Notes under the pieces: model-generated
Database searches by the model: none
What the model saw: only the letters and a program-made list of their open reading frames with translations
What the model was told of the DNA's origin: nothing
Origin: Bdellovibrionales bacterium GWA1_52_35
GTDB taxonomy: Bacteria; Bdellovibrionota; UBA1018
Length of the DNA: 64,000 nucleotides
Assembly: GCA_001769805.1 (NCBI GenBank)
Contig: MEPO01000005.1
Span: forward strand, 72,867 to 136,866
Reading direction: 5' to 3'
Program-made: the position numbers and the translations under genes
In this document: positions 41,632 to 50,793 of the stretch, piece by piece
Layout: the number at the start of each line of letters is the position of its first letter
Numbering within the stretch: position 1 is the first letter of the stretch

Positions 41632-42870
41632 ATGAACATGCAAAACAGGAAATTCAGCACTGCATTTCTAGGTCTCACGGCAACAGCCGCGATCCTGCTT
41701 TCATTTGCAGGCACCGGTTGCGGCAAACAGGAATTCCTCGCTGTTCAAAGCATCGAACAATCACAAGCGCCGGGATTCTTCGTCGTTCCGCCGAAGGTCG
41801 ACATCCTGCTTGCGGTGGACAACACGGGCTCAATGGCCGGAGTTGGAGATCTCTATAATAAAGTCAAAGTCTCACTCCCCCAATTTTTAACCACTCTGGA
41901 TTCCAAATCCTGGGATTATCATATCGCGGCCATACCGCTGGTCACTGCTCAAGCAGTCAGCCATGTTTCCGCTTCCCGTTACGACAGCAATTACGGTAGT
42001 CAGTGGTTGCCACCCTACCCGGGAGCAATGCCGAATGCGCCTGGCATGATTGATCCTTCTTACTTCCTGCCGCTTTCGCAGTTTCTGAATACGGAATTTG
42101 TTCCCGTGCCCGACACGACATCCAATGGTGCTGAGCCGGCGTTCAAAACGATCTACCAGGCGCTCACTACGCGTCTACCTCAAACCGGATTTCTCCGCGA
42201 TGACGCCCTGCTCGTCGTGCTGGCACTCAGTTCGGGTGAAGATACTTCTGACGTGATTATCTGCCGCAATTCGGACGGTTACATGACTCCGTATGAAACC
42301 CGACGGACCGCCGTTTCCACTTGTTACCTGAACGGCGTCCAAGTACCGGTTCCTTCCTCTGGAACATTGGCCTCGAGTCTCGCAGCTTATGAAGCCGGAT
42401 TCAAAGGTATCAAGAGCAATCCAGCTCAAGTGAAGTTCTTCTCGGCGGTCAATACGACGGCAACTGGAGCCTACGCGCCGAACCGCTACAAAGCAATGGC
42501 GGCGAATGTTGGCGGTGCTTCTTACAATATTGCTTCTGTTGGCCAGGTGCTCGATTCGCTTTCCCAGAATCTGCAGGCGCAGAAGCTTGAAATGCGGACG
42601 CGGTTCCTTTTTGTCAGTGCCGAGCCCGATCTGGCCACGGTCACGGTGACCAAGAACCACAACGGCAGCTCCGCCGTAATTCCGAATGACCCGGTCAATG
42701 GCTGGACTTACGCCGGCTGGGTCGACAACGTTTACGCAATCGATTCGCCGATCCCTATGAACCTCAGTTCCGGCTTCGCCATCGAGCTGCACGGAACAGC
42801 GAGACTTCTGGGTAACGATACAGCAGTAGTGGACTTCAAACCCGCAGGTGCCAGAAGTACTGTCAACTGA
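41632..42870 (+). CDS. VWA-like lipoprotein
   Basis: 412 residues with a signal peptide and lipobox GTGC (Cys30). From residue 55 a von Willebrand A-like domain begins KVDILLAVDNTGSMAG, with a MIDAS-like DNTGS (63-67), and continues through ALLVVLALSSGED with a second MIDAS-type loop. The rest is a beta-rich extension with SAVNTTATGAYAPNRYK and a C-terminal HGTARLLGNDTAVVDF domain. The protein probably sits on the outer face of a membrane and mediates metal-dependent adhesion. It is the only gene here with a textbook sigma-54 promoter. The next gene, on the same strand, is the peptidase at 42994. Confidence 0.85.
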   Translation: MNMQNRKFSTAFLGLTATAAILLSFAGTGCGKQEFLAVQSIEQSQAPGFFVVPPKVDILLAVDNTGSMAGVGDLYNKVKVSLPQFLTTLDSKSWDYHIAAIPLVTAQAVSHVSASRYDSNYGSQWLPPYPGAMPNAPGMIDPSYFLPLSQFLNTEFVPVPDTTSNGAEPAFKTIYQALTTRLPQTGFLRDDALLVVLALSSGEDTSDVIICRNSDGYMTPYETRRTAVSTCYLNGVQVPVPSSGTLASSLAAYEAGFKGIKSNPAQVKFFSAVNTTATGAYAPNRYKAMAANVGGASYNIASVGQVLDSLSQNLQAQKLEMRTRFLFVSAEPDLATVTVTKNHNGSSAVIPNDPVNGWTYAGWVDNVYAIDSPIPMNLSSGFAIELHGTARLLGNDTAVVDFKPAGARSTVN

Positions 42871-42993
42871 ATCGATTCAGACCTCATCTATTCTTACCTC
42901 GCCCCGAGCCAAACCGGTGTTTACACGCGGAAATCATCATGGCTTAATGAAAGCTCTGGAACTCTGGTAAAATAGGGGCGGAGGGGTACCACC

Positions 42994-44754
42994 GTGTTTA
43001 AATTCATTCGCGTCCATTTTCTGCGAACCTTCTGCTCCGCGGCACTTCTCTTCTTTTTAACTTCCGGTGCTGCCGGATTCCTCGCCCTTCACTCTTTTGC
43101 GGGCGGGACATCGAAGGAATCAGCCGCGATCATGATTTCCGGTGGCGGGACCAAAGACGATAATAATTATCGCTATGAAAATAACGTCAGGCTTTTTTAC
43201 AATATCCTCTCCGAGCATAGCTATTCCCGGGATCAGGTCCGGGTATTTTTCAATGAAGGTGTTGAAAGCCAGGTCAGGGATTTCGATTCTCTTCCACAGA
43301 ACATCACCACTCCCTATCACGAGTACGGAATCAAACAGGACTACCAGTCCGTCTTCAGACTCAATCGAGTTCGGGACATCATCAACGGTCCAGCCAAGCC
43401 CGACGCGATCAAAAAGGAGTTTGACAGAATTGCTGAGCAGGCTCGTGCAGGAAAGGTGAAGCGGGCTGTACTTTTTGTGACCGATCATGGGACGGCCAAT
43501 ACGAATGATTACAAGCAAAGCTTCATCACTCTGGCAGGCGATGAAAAGCTCACCGTGGGTGAACAAGAACTTTTTGTACAGAAGCTCGCTCCCACCGGGG
43601 CAAACGTGGCTTTGGTCGGTGTCCAATGTTACAGCGGTCACAACATGGAAATCGCCATGCGCCACCCCAATGCCTGTGCTTTCTCGGCGGCGGCCCCCTT
43701 TGAGACGTCTTACGCCATGTCAGAGGACCAGATACCCAAGGGATCTGAGGCGCCAGCCTTGGGCTACAGCACCTATTCATTCTTTTTTTCCTGCGCCCAG
43801 CACGATCCTAAAATCAAGACCAACCAGGCAGCTGCGCATTGTCCCGAAACAATTGCAGCCGATTTCAATTCCGATCACAAAGTTTCGCTGGCGGAGGCGC
43901 ATTTCTACGCAATGTCCAAAATGACCCCACTTTCTACCCCGCAAATCAGCTCTCAATTTTATGCCCATTCCGTCCTCGATAGGAAGGGCAAGAAACTGAG
44001 CCCCGAGGATCTCGCTCTTTTCTGCACCCAGGAAACAAACCAGCTATCTGCCTGGGTTGATAAACTCGGTGATTCTTTCGATCCCGCCCTGAAAATGAGG
44101 ATTGAAGCCCGCCTGGCCATGGAGCGACAAGTCCTTACAGAACTCATGAGCGATGACGAGCTTTTGAAGAAGATCAAAGCAAAAAAAGAAGAATCCCTGG
44201 AGTCAAAACTCAAAAAGCTGCAAACTTCTTACAATCACTTCAATGAGGGCTATCAAACAGTTCAGGTGCAAATCCGCTCGGCCATGAGTGCTTTGAACAG
44301 CACCCGAGAGCAGCGCACGTTACTGAAAGAACGCGTTCTTCAGAACTTGATCGAAACCGGCAGCGATCCCAAGCTGAAAGCCAGCCATGAAGGCATCAAA
44401 GTGATTGAAAAAAAGCTGGAGAACTCGGCCCTGAGCGATGAAGAACGGCAGATCACGCAAAACGCCTATAACAAACATGCTCAGACGATTAAAAAGGCGG
44501 TCAACGCTGAATTGAAGAATCTGCCTTACAGCGTACAGGAAGTAGATTTGACACGAGCAATTGAAAGACAGCAGGAGGATATGAAGCTCGCAGAAGACCG
44601 CGAATCAACGTACAACAATGAATATTCGAGAGTGCGGCGTGCTCACGAAGCTCTGAGCTCTTATCACGCGGAGCTTGAAATCATGAAGACGGGATCCACT
44701 GATGAAAAGGCAAAACTGGTTCAGCTTTATGGCTGCGAAGATCAGATTCTTTAG
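42994..44754 (+). CDS. Clan CD (C13/caspase-like) cysteine peptidase with coiled-coil tail
   Basis: 586 residues, signal peptide 1-37, start GTG at 42994 with GGAGGGG upstream. Residues 42-300 resemble the legumain/caspase fold: a first strand AAIMISGGGTKDDNNYRYENNV, the catalytic dyad His165 in FVTDHGTA after a hydrophobic strand, and Cys212 in VALVGVQCYSGHNM. From about 350 to 575 there is a long charged helical region with coiled-coil heptads (KAKKEESLESKLKKLQT and similar). No inhibitor or target is visible. The dyad spacing and flanking strands support an active peptidase. TAAAAT at 42968 is a possible -10. Substrate is unknown; secretion to the periplasm or outside is expected. Confidence 0.75.
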   Translation: MFKFIRVHFLRTFCSAALLFFLTSGAAGFLALHSFAGGTSKESAAIMISGGGTKDDNNYRYENNVRLFYNILSEHSYSRDQVRVFFNEGVESQVRDFDSLPQNITTPYHEYGIKQDYQSVFRLNRVRDIINGPAKPDAIKKEFDRIAEQARAGKVKRAVLFVTDHGTANTNDYKQSFITLAGDEKLTVGEQELFVQKLAPTGANVALVGVQCYSGHNMEIAMRHPNACAFSAAAPFETSYAMSEDQIPKGSEAPALGYSTYSFFFSCAQHDPKIKTNQAAAHCPETIAADFNSDHKVSLAEAHFYAMSKMTPLSTPQISSQFYAHSVLDRKGKKLSPEDLALFCTQETNQLSAWVDKLGDSFDPALKMRIEARLAMERQVLTELMSDDELLKKIKAKKEESLESKLKKLQTSYNHFNEGYQTVQVQIRSAMSALNSTREQRTLLKERVLQNLIETGSDPKLKASHEGIKVIEKKLENSALSDEERQITQNAYNKHAQTIKKAVNAELKNLPYSVQEVDLTRAIERQQEDMKLAEDRESTYNNEYSRVRRAHEALSSYHAELEIMKTGSTDEKAKLVQLYGCEDQIL

Positions 44755-45094
44755 TCTGACCCTGATCTTGCTCAACTTGTTTTCATTCAAGCTGGCTTCC
44801 GCCTTTGAACTCGAGTGCGGTGTTTACGAAATCATCGGGCGCTATGATAGTGAAAACCAGATTTTATGGGTATACGAGAGCACAAACGCCAGAATGCCCC
44901 TTTCGCTCTTCGGGAAAGCAACCCTGACCGGATTTCTGCCAGGCTCTACCAATCACTACCGTGTAAAAGTGGCAGTCAACAAAAAGATCCCCAACCGCGG
45001 TGGATCGGCCAAACTGCTTGAGGTCATTGGAATCGCGCAATACCATCCCAAGGAACTGCAATTCAAGAAACTTTCTGCAGCTCATTGCAGGTGA
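44729..45094 (+). CDS. Small secreted protein of unknown function
   Basis: 121 residues from the ATG at 44729, inside the last codons of the peptidase gene (26-base overlap); an in-frame ATG at 44702 would add nine. MAAKIRFFSLTLILLNLFSFKLASA is a signal peptide. The mature 96 residues contain two cysteines (one at the start, one at the end of the chain) that could form a disulfide and a beta-rich small domain (CGVYEIIGRYDSENQILWVYES). Tight coupling to the peptidase suggests a partner or inhibitor, which is inference only. Confidence 0.7.
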   Translation: MAAKIRFFSLTLILLNLFSFKLASAFELECGVYEIIGRYDSENQILWVYESTNARMPLSLFGKATLTGFLPGSTNHYRVKVAVNKKIPNRGGSAKLLEVIGIAQYHPKELQFKKLSAAHCR

Positions 45095-45103
45095 ATCCAA
45101 GTC

Positions 45104-45208
45104 ATGCTCGCCATGGGCATGATGAACAAGAATCAGCTCCGGTATTTCGCCAGCTTCGAAGATTGGGGTGCTCTCGTGACGCTCTACTGGACGGCGACGG
45201 GCTGGTAA
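45104..45208 (+). other. Possible 34-residue micro-ORF or gene remnant
   Basis: ATG at 45104 opens a frame reading MLAMGMMNKNQLRYFASFED and ends in a Trp-rich tail (LVTLYWTATGW). It has no ribosome binding site. It might be the fragment of a lost gene or a chance frame. Confidence 0.2.
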
Positions 45209-45242
45209 AAAATGCGAATTATTTAGGCCAAAATAATTGTTT

Positions 45243-45286
45243 GAGTAAAACAGTTGCCTTCGACGTCGAAGGCAACTGTTTCACTC
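45243..45286. other. Long near-perfect palindrome between convergent genes
   Basis: Bases 45248-45281 are a perfect 34-base palindrome (arms AAACAGTTGCCTTCGAC and its complement), extended by GAGT/ACTC (45243-45246 and 45283-45286) with one mismatch. As RNA it folds into a 20-pair stem capped by ACGT. It lies between the plus-strand gene ending at 45094 and the minus-strand gene ending at 45312. There is no T-run, so it differs from an intrinsic terminator. Confidence 0.8.
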
Positions 45287-45311
45287 GGAGAACAACAGGC
45301 AAAGAATACTT

Positions 45312-46394
45312 TTAAAAATTCCGCCCGCAGTCATGACAGCTGCTCACGTTCTTGTTGCCTTTTGTTGAGACAGGAACTCCGCCGCCGTAACCGCCGGCAG
45401 GGCCGACCCCCAGACCATAGTCACCCATCCCTCCGCAATCTCCGTAGCCGCCAGACAAGGGGAAACCTCCACTCACCATTCCTAACCCGAACCCCAATCC
45501 GGCCCCCCCTCCGCCTAGATATCCATAAGGACCATTGCCGCCCGCACCTGTTTCCGGTTCATACATCTTGAGCAGTGTATTGGGATCCTGCAGAAATCCT
45601 CCGCCGTTTTCATAACTGAGCGCCGTCATCAGGAGCTGCTGCTCCATGCTCAAGCCCAGCAGCTCTTCATTCAAACGCAGAATTTCCTGCCTCACGGGCT
45701 GCAGGCTTTCATGATGTTTCTTGAGCTTTGCCTCATAATCCTTTGCGGCCTCCGGATCACAGCCAAAACACATTGCCAGGGCTTGGGGCATTTCAGGGGT
45801 GTTATTCCAGCTTTCCGCCTGCTGTTGCCGAAGCGGAATCAGTTGCCGTTGAACTTCGGTGTTCTTTTTCGCGAGCGTGAGCAGATAATCCGGCACTGCT
45901 GTCGGAGTGGTCGCGCCGGCCCTGCGTATCCGGACGTACGCGTCGCGTTCGATCTTGACCTGCATGGATGTCATCTGAAGCCCCATGGCACGACTGCGAT
46001 TCTGGGCAATATCCTTTGTCACTGCCGCATACCGCAATCTGGCGGAACTGGTCGCCTTCTGAAGATCGCCTTTCATTTCATCTTCAAAAAGATTCGTAAG
46101 CTTCTTCTTAAGCTTATCGTAATCACTGTCGAGGTTCAGCAGATCCGTTTCATATTCATAAACAGTTTGGCTGAGCCGCTTTTCAAGGTCCGAAAAATCC
46201 TGATCGAAATCCATTTCCTTCGTCGGTTTGAACCGCTTCATGCTCTCAATGAATTCTGTCTGTTTCGCCAAACAGTCCTTCAACTGCGCTTCCTGCTCCG
46301 CAGCAGTCGGCATTTTGAATTCCTTAGCATCACTCAGCGTCGGGGCCGCGGGCAAAATCAATAAGGTCAGCAGCAAGTAGACTTTTGGTGACAT
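45312..46394 (-). CDS. Secreted coiled-coil protein with Gly-rich tail
   Basis: Starting at the ATG at 46394 (GAGGGG five bases before) it has 360 residues with a signal peptide MSPKVYLLLTLLILPAAPTLSDA. The middle (about 30-270) is highly charged and helical, with runs typical of coiled coils and two adjacent cysteines (CFGCDPE). The last 70 residues are Gly/Tyr-rich (GYLGGGGAGLGFGLGMVSGG) and end SSCHDCGRNF, where two closely spaced cysteines might bind metal. No family recognised. It is divergent from the serine hydrolase at 46598. Confidence 0.8.
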   Translation of the reverse strand: MSPKVYLLLTLLILPAAPTLSDAKEFKMPTAAEQEAQLKDCLAKQTEFIESMKRFKPTKEMDFDQDFSDLEKRLSQTVYEYETDLLNLDSDYDKLKKKLTNLFEDEMKGDLQKATSSARLRYAAVTKDIAQNRSRAMGLQMTSMQVKIERDAYVRIRRAGATTPTAVPDYLLTLAKKNTEVQRQLIPLRQQQAESWNNTPEMPQALAMCFGCDPEAAKDYEAKLKKHHESLQPVRQEILRLNEELLGLSMEQQLLMTALSYENGGGFLQDPNTLLKMYEPETGAGGNGPYGYLGGGGAGLGFGLGMVSGGFPLSGGYGDCGGMGDYGLGVGPAGGYGGGVPVSTKGNKNVSSCHDCGRNF

Positions 46395-46551
46395 AAATCC
46401 CCTCAACGCGATGATACCGCGCCGACTCAGTGCCACAAAGAATTTATAGAAATCCCGGGCAGTAAGACCCTCAGACTCAGCTTTACAGGTACTTGTTTTA
46501 AAAGGCTTAATTACGCTTAACTCACAAACCCTGCTCCAGCCGTTCAAATTT

Positions 46552-46579
46552 TTGCATTTTTAATGCAGTGAGTTACAAT
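46552..46579 (+). promoter_or_regulatory. Promoter of the serine hydrolase gene with internal dyad
   Basis: TTGCAT (46552-46557), 16 bases, TACAAT (46574-46579). A dyad TGCATT/AATGCA (46553-46558 and 46562-46567) overlaps the -35 and could bind a repressor. Confidence 0.5.
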
Positions 46580-46597
46580 TAAGTTACGGGGTTCCTG

Positions 46598-48013
46598 ATG
46601 AAATTACTGATCAACCATCCCATCCGACTGCTGTTGGCGACTGTCGGCGCTCTCGTGTTTTCGTCAGCAAACAGTTACGCCCGAACTTCCAGCGCCCTGG
46701 AGCCCGATTGCGCTGCCTTATACACCGACATTTTAAGAAATTCCAAGATGACTGCCAATGCCTGCAGACCCGGCGACTCGCCTCGCGCTGATACTGAAGC
46801 CAATATCGCGCGGATCATGAACCGCGCCGTCTGCGACGGCAAGATCAAAGACGCGGTCGTTTTGATCGGAAATTCCAAAGGCATTTTGTACGAGAAAGGG
46901 TTCAACACGGGTGGAAAAGTAGACGGCGTTTACGACCTCGCGTCCTTGACCAAACCCATCGCCACCGCCACGGCCGTGATGAAACTCATAGAAGAAAGCC
47001 ATGGTTCCATTCGACTCGAAGACCCGATCTCCAAACATATCCCGCATCTCAAGGGAAAAGGACTGGACTCGGTCACAATTGGCGATCTCCTCCGCCATCG
47101 CGCAAAGATCGCGGAGATCGATGGAAAGTCCGCGAAAGCCTGGAAGGGACTTTCAAAGGATGCCTCCCTCGAACGGGCAGCTCTGATCATTGCCAAGCAA
47201 ACCCGCGCGAGAAGAAATCACCTGGAGCAATTCCAGTACCGTGACTCGGCCTACGTGCTGCTTGCGGAACTCTTGCAGGAAAAAACCGGCAATTTTGAAA
47301 AATATGTTCAGACCAAAGTCCTCAACCCGATCGGAATGACAAACTCCCGCTTCAGAGCCAACCCAGGCGACTTACTCGCCCGTTCCCTCCAGGGTTCTGG
47401 AGGAAACGCGGGACTCTTCAGTACGGCACAGGACCTTTCGAAATATGCGCAGATGCTTCTTTCCAAGCAAACGAGCGCACTGAGCCCGGCCAGTCAACGC
47501 CTCATGACCGAAGCCAGCGCGCAAGACAAAGCCCGGTTTGCGAAATCTCTGGAGCTTCTGAAAAAGAAAAATCCCAGCGCCTTCCTGAATCCGGATGAAA
47601 GGCCGGAATTGCATTCTACCGGGTTTGATCTCGATCCCCTGTCGCTGAAAGGCCTCAGCGGATTTTCCGACAAAGCCTTCGGCCACACGGGTTCCTCAGG
47701 AACGTCCATGCTCATCGATCCGGAGAAGGATCTTTATGTGATCATTCTGGCCCGCAACAGCATGGTCAGCAACACACCCGAACAGAAAAAGCGCTCCGCA
47801 CAAGCCATTGGCGAGATCCGTCGCACGGTGGGCAAGGAAGCTTTGGATCTCGCTGACACCGAAGGCCTGCAGCTCCGCATGCAGCAGAACTGCCGGTTCA
47901 GTCCGGACATAAGTCTGGGCGCGATCCGAATAATTGAAGAGAGCTTACCTCTCACCACCGGCTCGATCAACAGCTCGGGTGCCCCGGCAAGCAGTGCTCC
48001 TGCCAAACAGTGA
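46598..48013 (+). CDS. Secreted beta-lactamase-fold serine hydrolase
   Basis: 471 residues with signal peptide (1-28). The class C/esterase motifs are present: SxxK as SLTK (116-119, in DLASLTKPIATATA), a Tyr motif YRDSAY in place of YxN, and HTGSSG near residue 365 standing for KTG. This pattern suits D,D-peptidases or esterases of the beta-lactamase family rather than a true beta-lactamase. The C-terminal 70 residues are extra (LADTEGLQLRMQQNC to the end) and proline/serine-rich at the end. Substrate unknown; it is expected in the periplasm. Confidence 0.85.
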   Translation: MKLLINHPIRLLLATVGALVFSSANSYARTSSALEPDCAALYTDILRNSKMTANACRPGDSPRADTEANIARIMNRAVCDGKIKDAVVLIGNSKGILYEKGFNTGGKVDGVYDLASLTKPIATATAVMKLIEESHGSIRLEDPISKHIPHLKGKGLDSVTIGDLLRHRAKIAEIDGKSAKAWKGLSKDASLERAALIIAKQTRARRNHLEQFQYRDSAYVLLAELLQEKTGNFEKYVQTKVLNPIGMTNSRFRANPGDLLARSLQGSGGNAGLFSTAQDLSKYAQMLLSKQTSALSPASQRLMTEASAQDKARFAKSLELLKKKNPSAFLNPDERPELHSTGFDLDPLSLKGLSGFSDKAFGHTGSSGTSMLIDPEKDLYVIILARNSMVSNTPEQKKRSAQAIGEIRRTVGKEALDLADTEGLQLRMQQNCRFSPDISLGAIRIIEESLPLTTGSINSSGAPASSAPAKQ

Positions 48014-48015
48014 TT

Positions 48016-48672
48016 TTAGAGCTTCATCTCAGGAACAAAATCCGGAATCTGCAGCTTCGCGGCCGTGGCCTTCTTGATTTCTTCCACGGTAACGCCGGGT
48101 GCGCGCTCGCGCAGGACCAACGCGCCATTAACCACTTCCATCACCGCCAGCTCTGAAACAATCTTTCTCACCACGCCCACTCCGGTCAGCGGCAGCGTGC
48201 ACTTCGGAAGGACCTTGCTCGAACCATCCTTCGCTACGTGCTGCATGGCCACGATCACGTTGCGGGCTCCGGCCACGAGATCCATCGCACCGCCCATTCC
48301 TTTGACCACTTTGCCCGGCACCATCCAATTGGCTATATCACCCGTCTCACTCACCTCCATGGCGCCCAGAACCGTCAAGTCCACATGTCCGCCGCGGATC
48401 ATGGCGAAAGAATCAGCACTTGAGAAAAATGAAGAACCCGGAATCGTGGTCACTGTTTCTTTACCGGCATTGATCAGGTCCGCATCGATTTCGTCCTCTT
48501 TTGGAAAAGGTCCGATGCCGAGCAAGCCGTTTTCACTCTGCAGGACAACGGTCATCCCTTGAGGAATGTAATTGGCAACCAGGGTAGGGATTCCGATCCC
48601 GAGGTTGACGTAATAGCCGTCCTTGAGTTCCTGGGAAATCCGCTGCGCAATCTGTTCACGTGTCAAAGCCAT
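48016..48672 (-). CDS. CoA-transferase subunit B (acetoacetate/3-oxoacid)
   Basis: Beta subunit that carries the catalytic Glu in [11 protein letters not shown]. The true start is the ATG at 48672, with GAGGTG upstream; 218 residues starting [31 protein letters not shown] and the [28 protein letters not shown] stretch identify it as the B subunit of an SCOT/AtoAD-type transferase. With subunit A and the thiolase it forms a set for acetoacetate or butanoate metabolism. Confidence 0.93.
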   Translation of the reverse strand: MALTREQIAQRISQELKDGYYVNLGIGIPTLVANYIPQGMTVVLQSENGLLGIGPFPKEDEIDADLINAGKETVTTIPGSSFFSSADSFAMIRGGHVDLTVLGAMEVSETGDIANWMVPGKVVKGMGGAMDLVAGARNVIVAMQHVAKDGSSKVLPKCTLPLTGVGVVRKIVSELAVMEVVNGALVLRERAPGVTVEEIKKATAAKLQIPDFVPEMKL

Positions 48673-48683
48673 GAGTTCACCTC

Positions 48684-49376
48684 TTATTTGGAAATCGTGC
48701 GCTTTTCGATGCGCTTTTCGTAACCGGTACCCTGAAAAATCCGCTTCACGTAAATTCCCGGGACATCCACGTGATCCGGATCGATGGAGCCCACCGGCAC
48801 CATTTCCTCGACTTCGGCAATCGTGATCTTGCCACAAGTGGCAATCATCGGATTGAAATTGCGGGCGGTCTTCTTGAAAACAAGATTCCCCGTTGCATCC
48901 CCGCGCCAAGCCTTCACGATCGCGAAATCAGCCTTCAAGGCCTTTTCCATCACGTATTTCCGGCCGTCAAATTCCCGAACTTCCTTGCCTTCAGCAACGA
49001 GCGTTCCAACTCCGGTAGGTGTGAAAAAAGCAGGAATCCCTGCACCGCCGGCGCGAATTCTCTCGGCGAGCGTGCCTTGCGGATTCAGCTCGACTTCGAG
49101 TTCTCCGGAAAGGACGAGGGTTTCAAAAAGCTTGTTCTCGCCGACGTAGCTCGAGATCATTTTTTTGACCTGTCTCTTCTGAAGAAGAAGACCGATTCCG
49201 AAGTCATCCACCCCGGCATTATTGGAAATGCAGGTCAGCCCGGTGATTCCCTTTTCCACAAGCGCGGCGATGCAGTTTTCAGGAATTCCGCAAAGGCCAA
49301 AGCCTCCAATGGCCAGCGTGGCGCCGCCGGGGATGTCGCGCACGGCTTCGCGTGCGTCTTTCACGATCTTGTTCAT
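48684..49376 (-). CDS. CoA-transferase subunit A (acetoacetate/3-oxoacid)
   Basis: Alpha subunit of the same enzyme, 230 residues: [23 protein letters not shown] (glycine-rich CoA-binding loop), [23 protein letters not shown] and [24 protein letters not shown]. Its stop lies 11 bases before the B start. Together the subunits move CoA between succinyl-CoA or acetyl-CoA and acetoacetate; exact donor is not visible. Confidence 0.93.
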   Translation of the reverse strand: MNKIVKDAREAVRDIPGGATLAIGGFGLCGIPENCIAALVEKGITGLTCISNNAGVDDFGIGLLLQKRQVKKMISSYVGENKLFETLVLSGELEVELNPQGTLAERIRAGGAGIPAFFTPTGVGTLVAEGKEVREFDGRKYVMEKALKADFAIVKAWRGDATGNLVFKKTARNFNPMIATCGKITIAEVEEMVPVGSIDPDHVDVPGIYVKRIFQGTGYEKRIEKRTISK

Positions 49377-49391
49377 GAGTCTTTCCTTTTA

Positions 49392-50570
49392 TTAAATGCG
49401 TTCAATACAGATGGCCGTGGCTTCACCACCGCCGATGCAAATGCCCGCAACACCGCGTTTGAGATTTTTGTCCGTGAGCGCCGAAAGCAGGGTCACGATC
49501 ACCCGTGCGCCGCTTGCGCCGATGGGATGACCCAGCGAAATGGCGCCGCCCCAGACATTGAGCTTGTCACGGGGAATTTCCAGTTCGCGTTCCGCGGCCA
49601 AGGCAACCACGGCAAAGGCCTCATTGACTTCCCAGAGATCAACATTGCTTGCGGTCCAATTGGCTTTCTTCATCGCCCGGCGCATCGCCTCAGCCGGCGC
49701 AGTCGTGAACCAGAGCGGGTCTTGTGCAAAAGTCCCGTGGGAAACGATTCTGGCCAGCGGCTTGATTCCGAGCTCTTTAGCTTTTTCGGCCGACATCAGG
49801 ACGACTGCGGCTGCGCCATCATTAATGGTCGAGGCATTCGCAGGCGTGATCGTTCCGTTCTTGTCAAAGGCAGGTTTCAGGCCCGGAATCTTGTCCGGTT
49901 GCCCTTTGGCAGGACCTTCGTCTGTTTCGATTCTGGTGATATCGCCCTTTTTACCGGTGATTTCTACGGCGGCAATTTCGTTTTTGAATTTGCCGGATTT
50001 CTGGGCTTCCTGGGCTCTCAGGAAGCTGCTGATCGCAAATGTGTCCTGATCCTGGCGGGAGAAATTCTTCTCTTTAGCGCAGAGTTCGCCGCAGTTGCCC
50101 ATGTGTTGATTATTGTAAGGATCCCAAAGGCCGTCATAAATCATGGTATCCACAACCTGCTGATGCCCCATGCGAAAGCCGTTGCGGGCGGTCGGAAGAA
50201 TGTAGGGAACCATGCTCATGTTTTCCATTCCGCCGGCAACCACTACATCGCTGTCCCCGGTAATGATGGATTGAGCACCGAGCATGATGGCTTTCATGCC
50301 ACTGCCGCAAACTTTGTTGATCGTCATGCAGGGCACGGATTTGGGAAGTCCCGCGGCCAATGCGGCCTGCCGGGCGGGGGCCTGCCCTTCGCCAGCGGTC
50401 AAAACATTACCCATGATGACTTCAGAGACCTGATCTTTCGCGACACCGGCGCGCTTGAGCGCAGCCTCAATCGCCACCGCTCCAAGCTTCGGCGCAGGGA
50501 CAGAAGACAAAGCACCTTGAAAACTGCCAAACGGGGTACGAGCGGTTCCAACAATGACAACTTCACGCAT
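49392..50570 (-). CDS. Acetyl-CoA acetyltransferase (thiolase)
   Basis: 392 residues. Catalytic Cys88 in NKVCGSGMKAI, His in the SLGHPIGASGARV motif and the second Cys in CIGGGEATAI are present. Length and motifs fit a biosynthetic/degradative acetoacetyl-CoA thiolase of the AtoB type. It heads the three-gene unit on the minus strand. Together with the transferase this lets the cell use acetoacetate, or link to PHB or branched-chain metabolism; no phaB/phaC is seen. Confidence 0.94.
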   Translation of the reverse strand: MREVVIVGTARTPFGSFQGALSSVPAPKLGAVAIEAALKRAGVAKDQVSEVIMGNVLTAGEGQAPARQAALAAGLPKSVPCMTINKVCGSGMKAIMLGAQSIITGDSDVVVAGGMENMSMVPYILPTARNGFRMGHQQVVDTMIYDGLWDPYNNQHMGNCGELCAKEKNFSRQDQDTFAISSFLRAQEAQKSGKFKNEIAAVEITGKKGDITRIETDEGPAKGQPDKIPGLKPAFDKNGTITPANASTINDGAAAVVLMSAEKAKELGIKPLARIVSHGTFAQDPLWFTTAPAEAMRRAMKKANWTASNVDLWEVNEAFAVVALAAERELEIPRDKLNVWGGAISLGHPIGASGARVIVTLLSALTDKNLKRGVAGICIGGGEATAICIERI

Positions 50571-50716
50571 AAAGATTCTCCTTTTGTATTTCCCAATTCA
50601 TACCCCGGAAATCCCTAGTTATTCCACTGAGAAATCCCTCTTGAGCCGCGAACGATTCCCTGCTGTGTCTCCTGAGACCCGGGCCAGCCCCGGACAGGAA
50701 CTGAATTAGACAAAAC

Positions 50717-50745
50717 TTGAACACTTGACGAACTCAGTCTACAAT
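50717..50745 (+). promoter_or_regulatory. Promoter of the secreted-protein cluster
   Basis: TTGAAC (50717-50722), 17 bases, TACAAT (50740-50745). Initiation near 50752 gives a leader of about 40 bases to the ATG at 50794. The rest of the 223-base gap holds nothing recognised. Confidence 0.6.
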
Positions 50746-50793
50746 TTAAGTACCGACGTCTGCTCACGTATTTGGTTCGAATCGGGGGATGCT

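Noticed and set aside
45085..45315. A 76-residue frame across the long palindrome
   Set aside because: It depends on the palindrome being coding; no initiation site or recognisable sequence.
48673..48909. N-terminal extension of the CoA-transferase B subunit
   Set aside because: It reads through the subunit A gene in another frame and has no similarity to the family; the ATG at 48672 has a proper GAGGTG site.
48016..50570. Polyhydroxybutyrate synthesis locus
   Set aside because: The thiolase is present but no phaB or phaC; the CoA-transferase pair points to acetoacetate metabolism instead.
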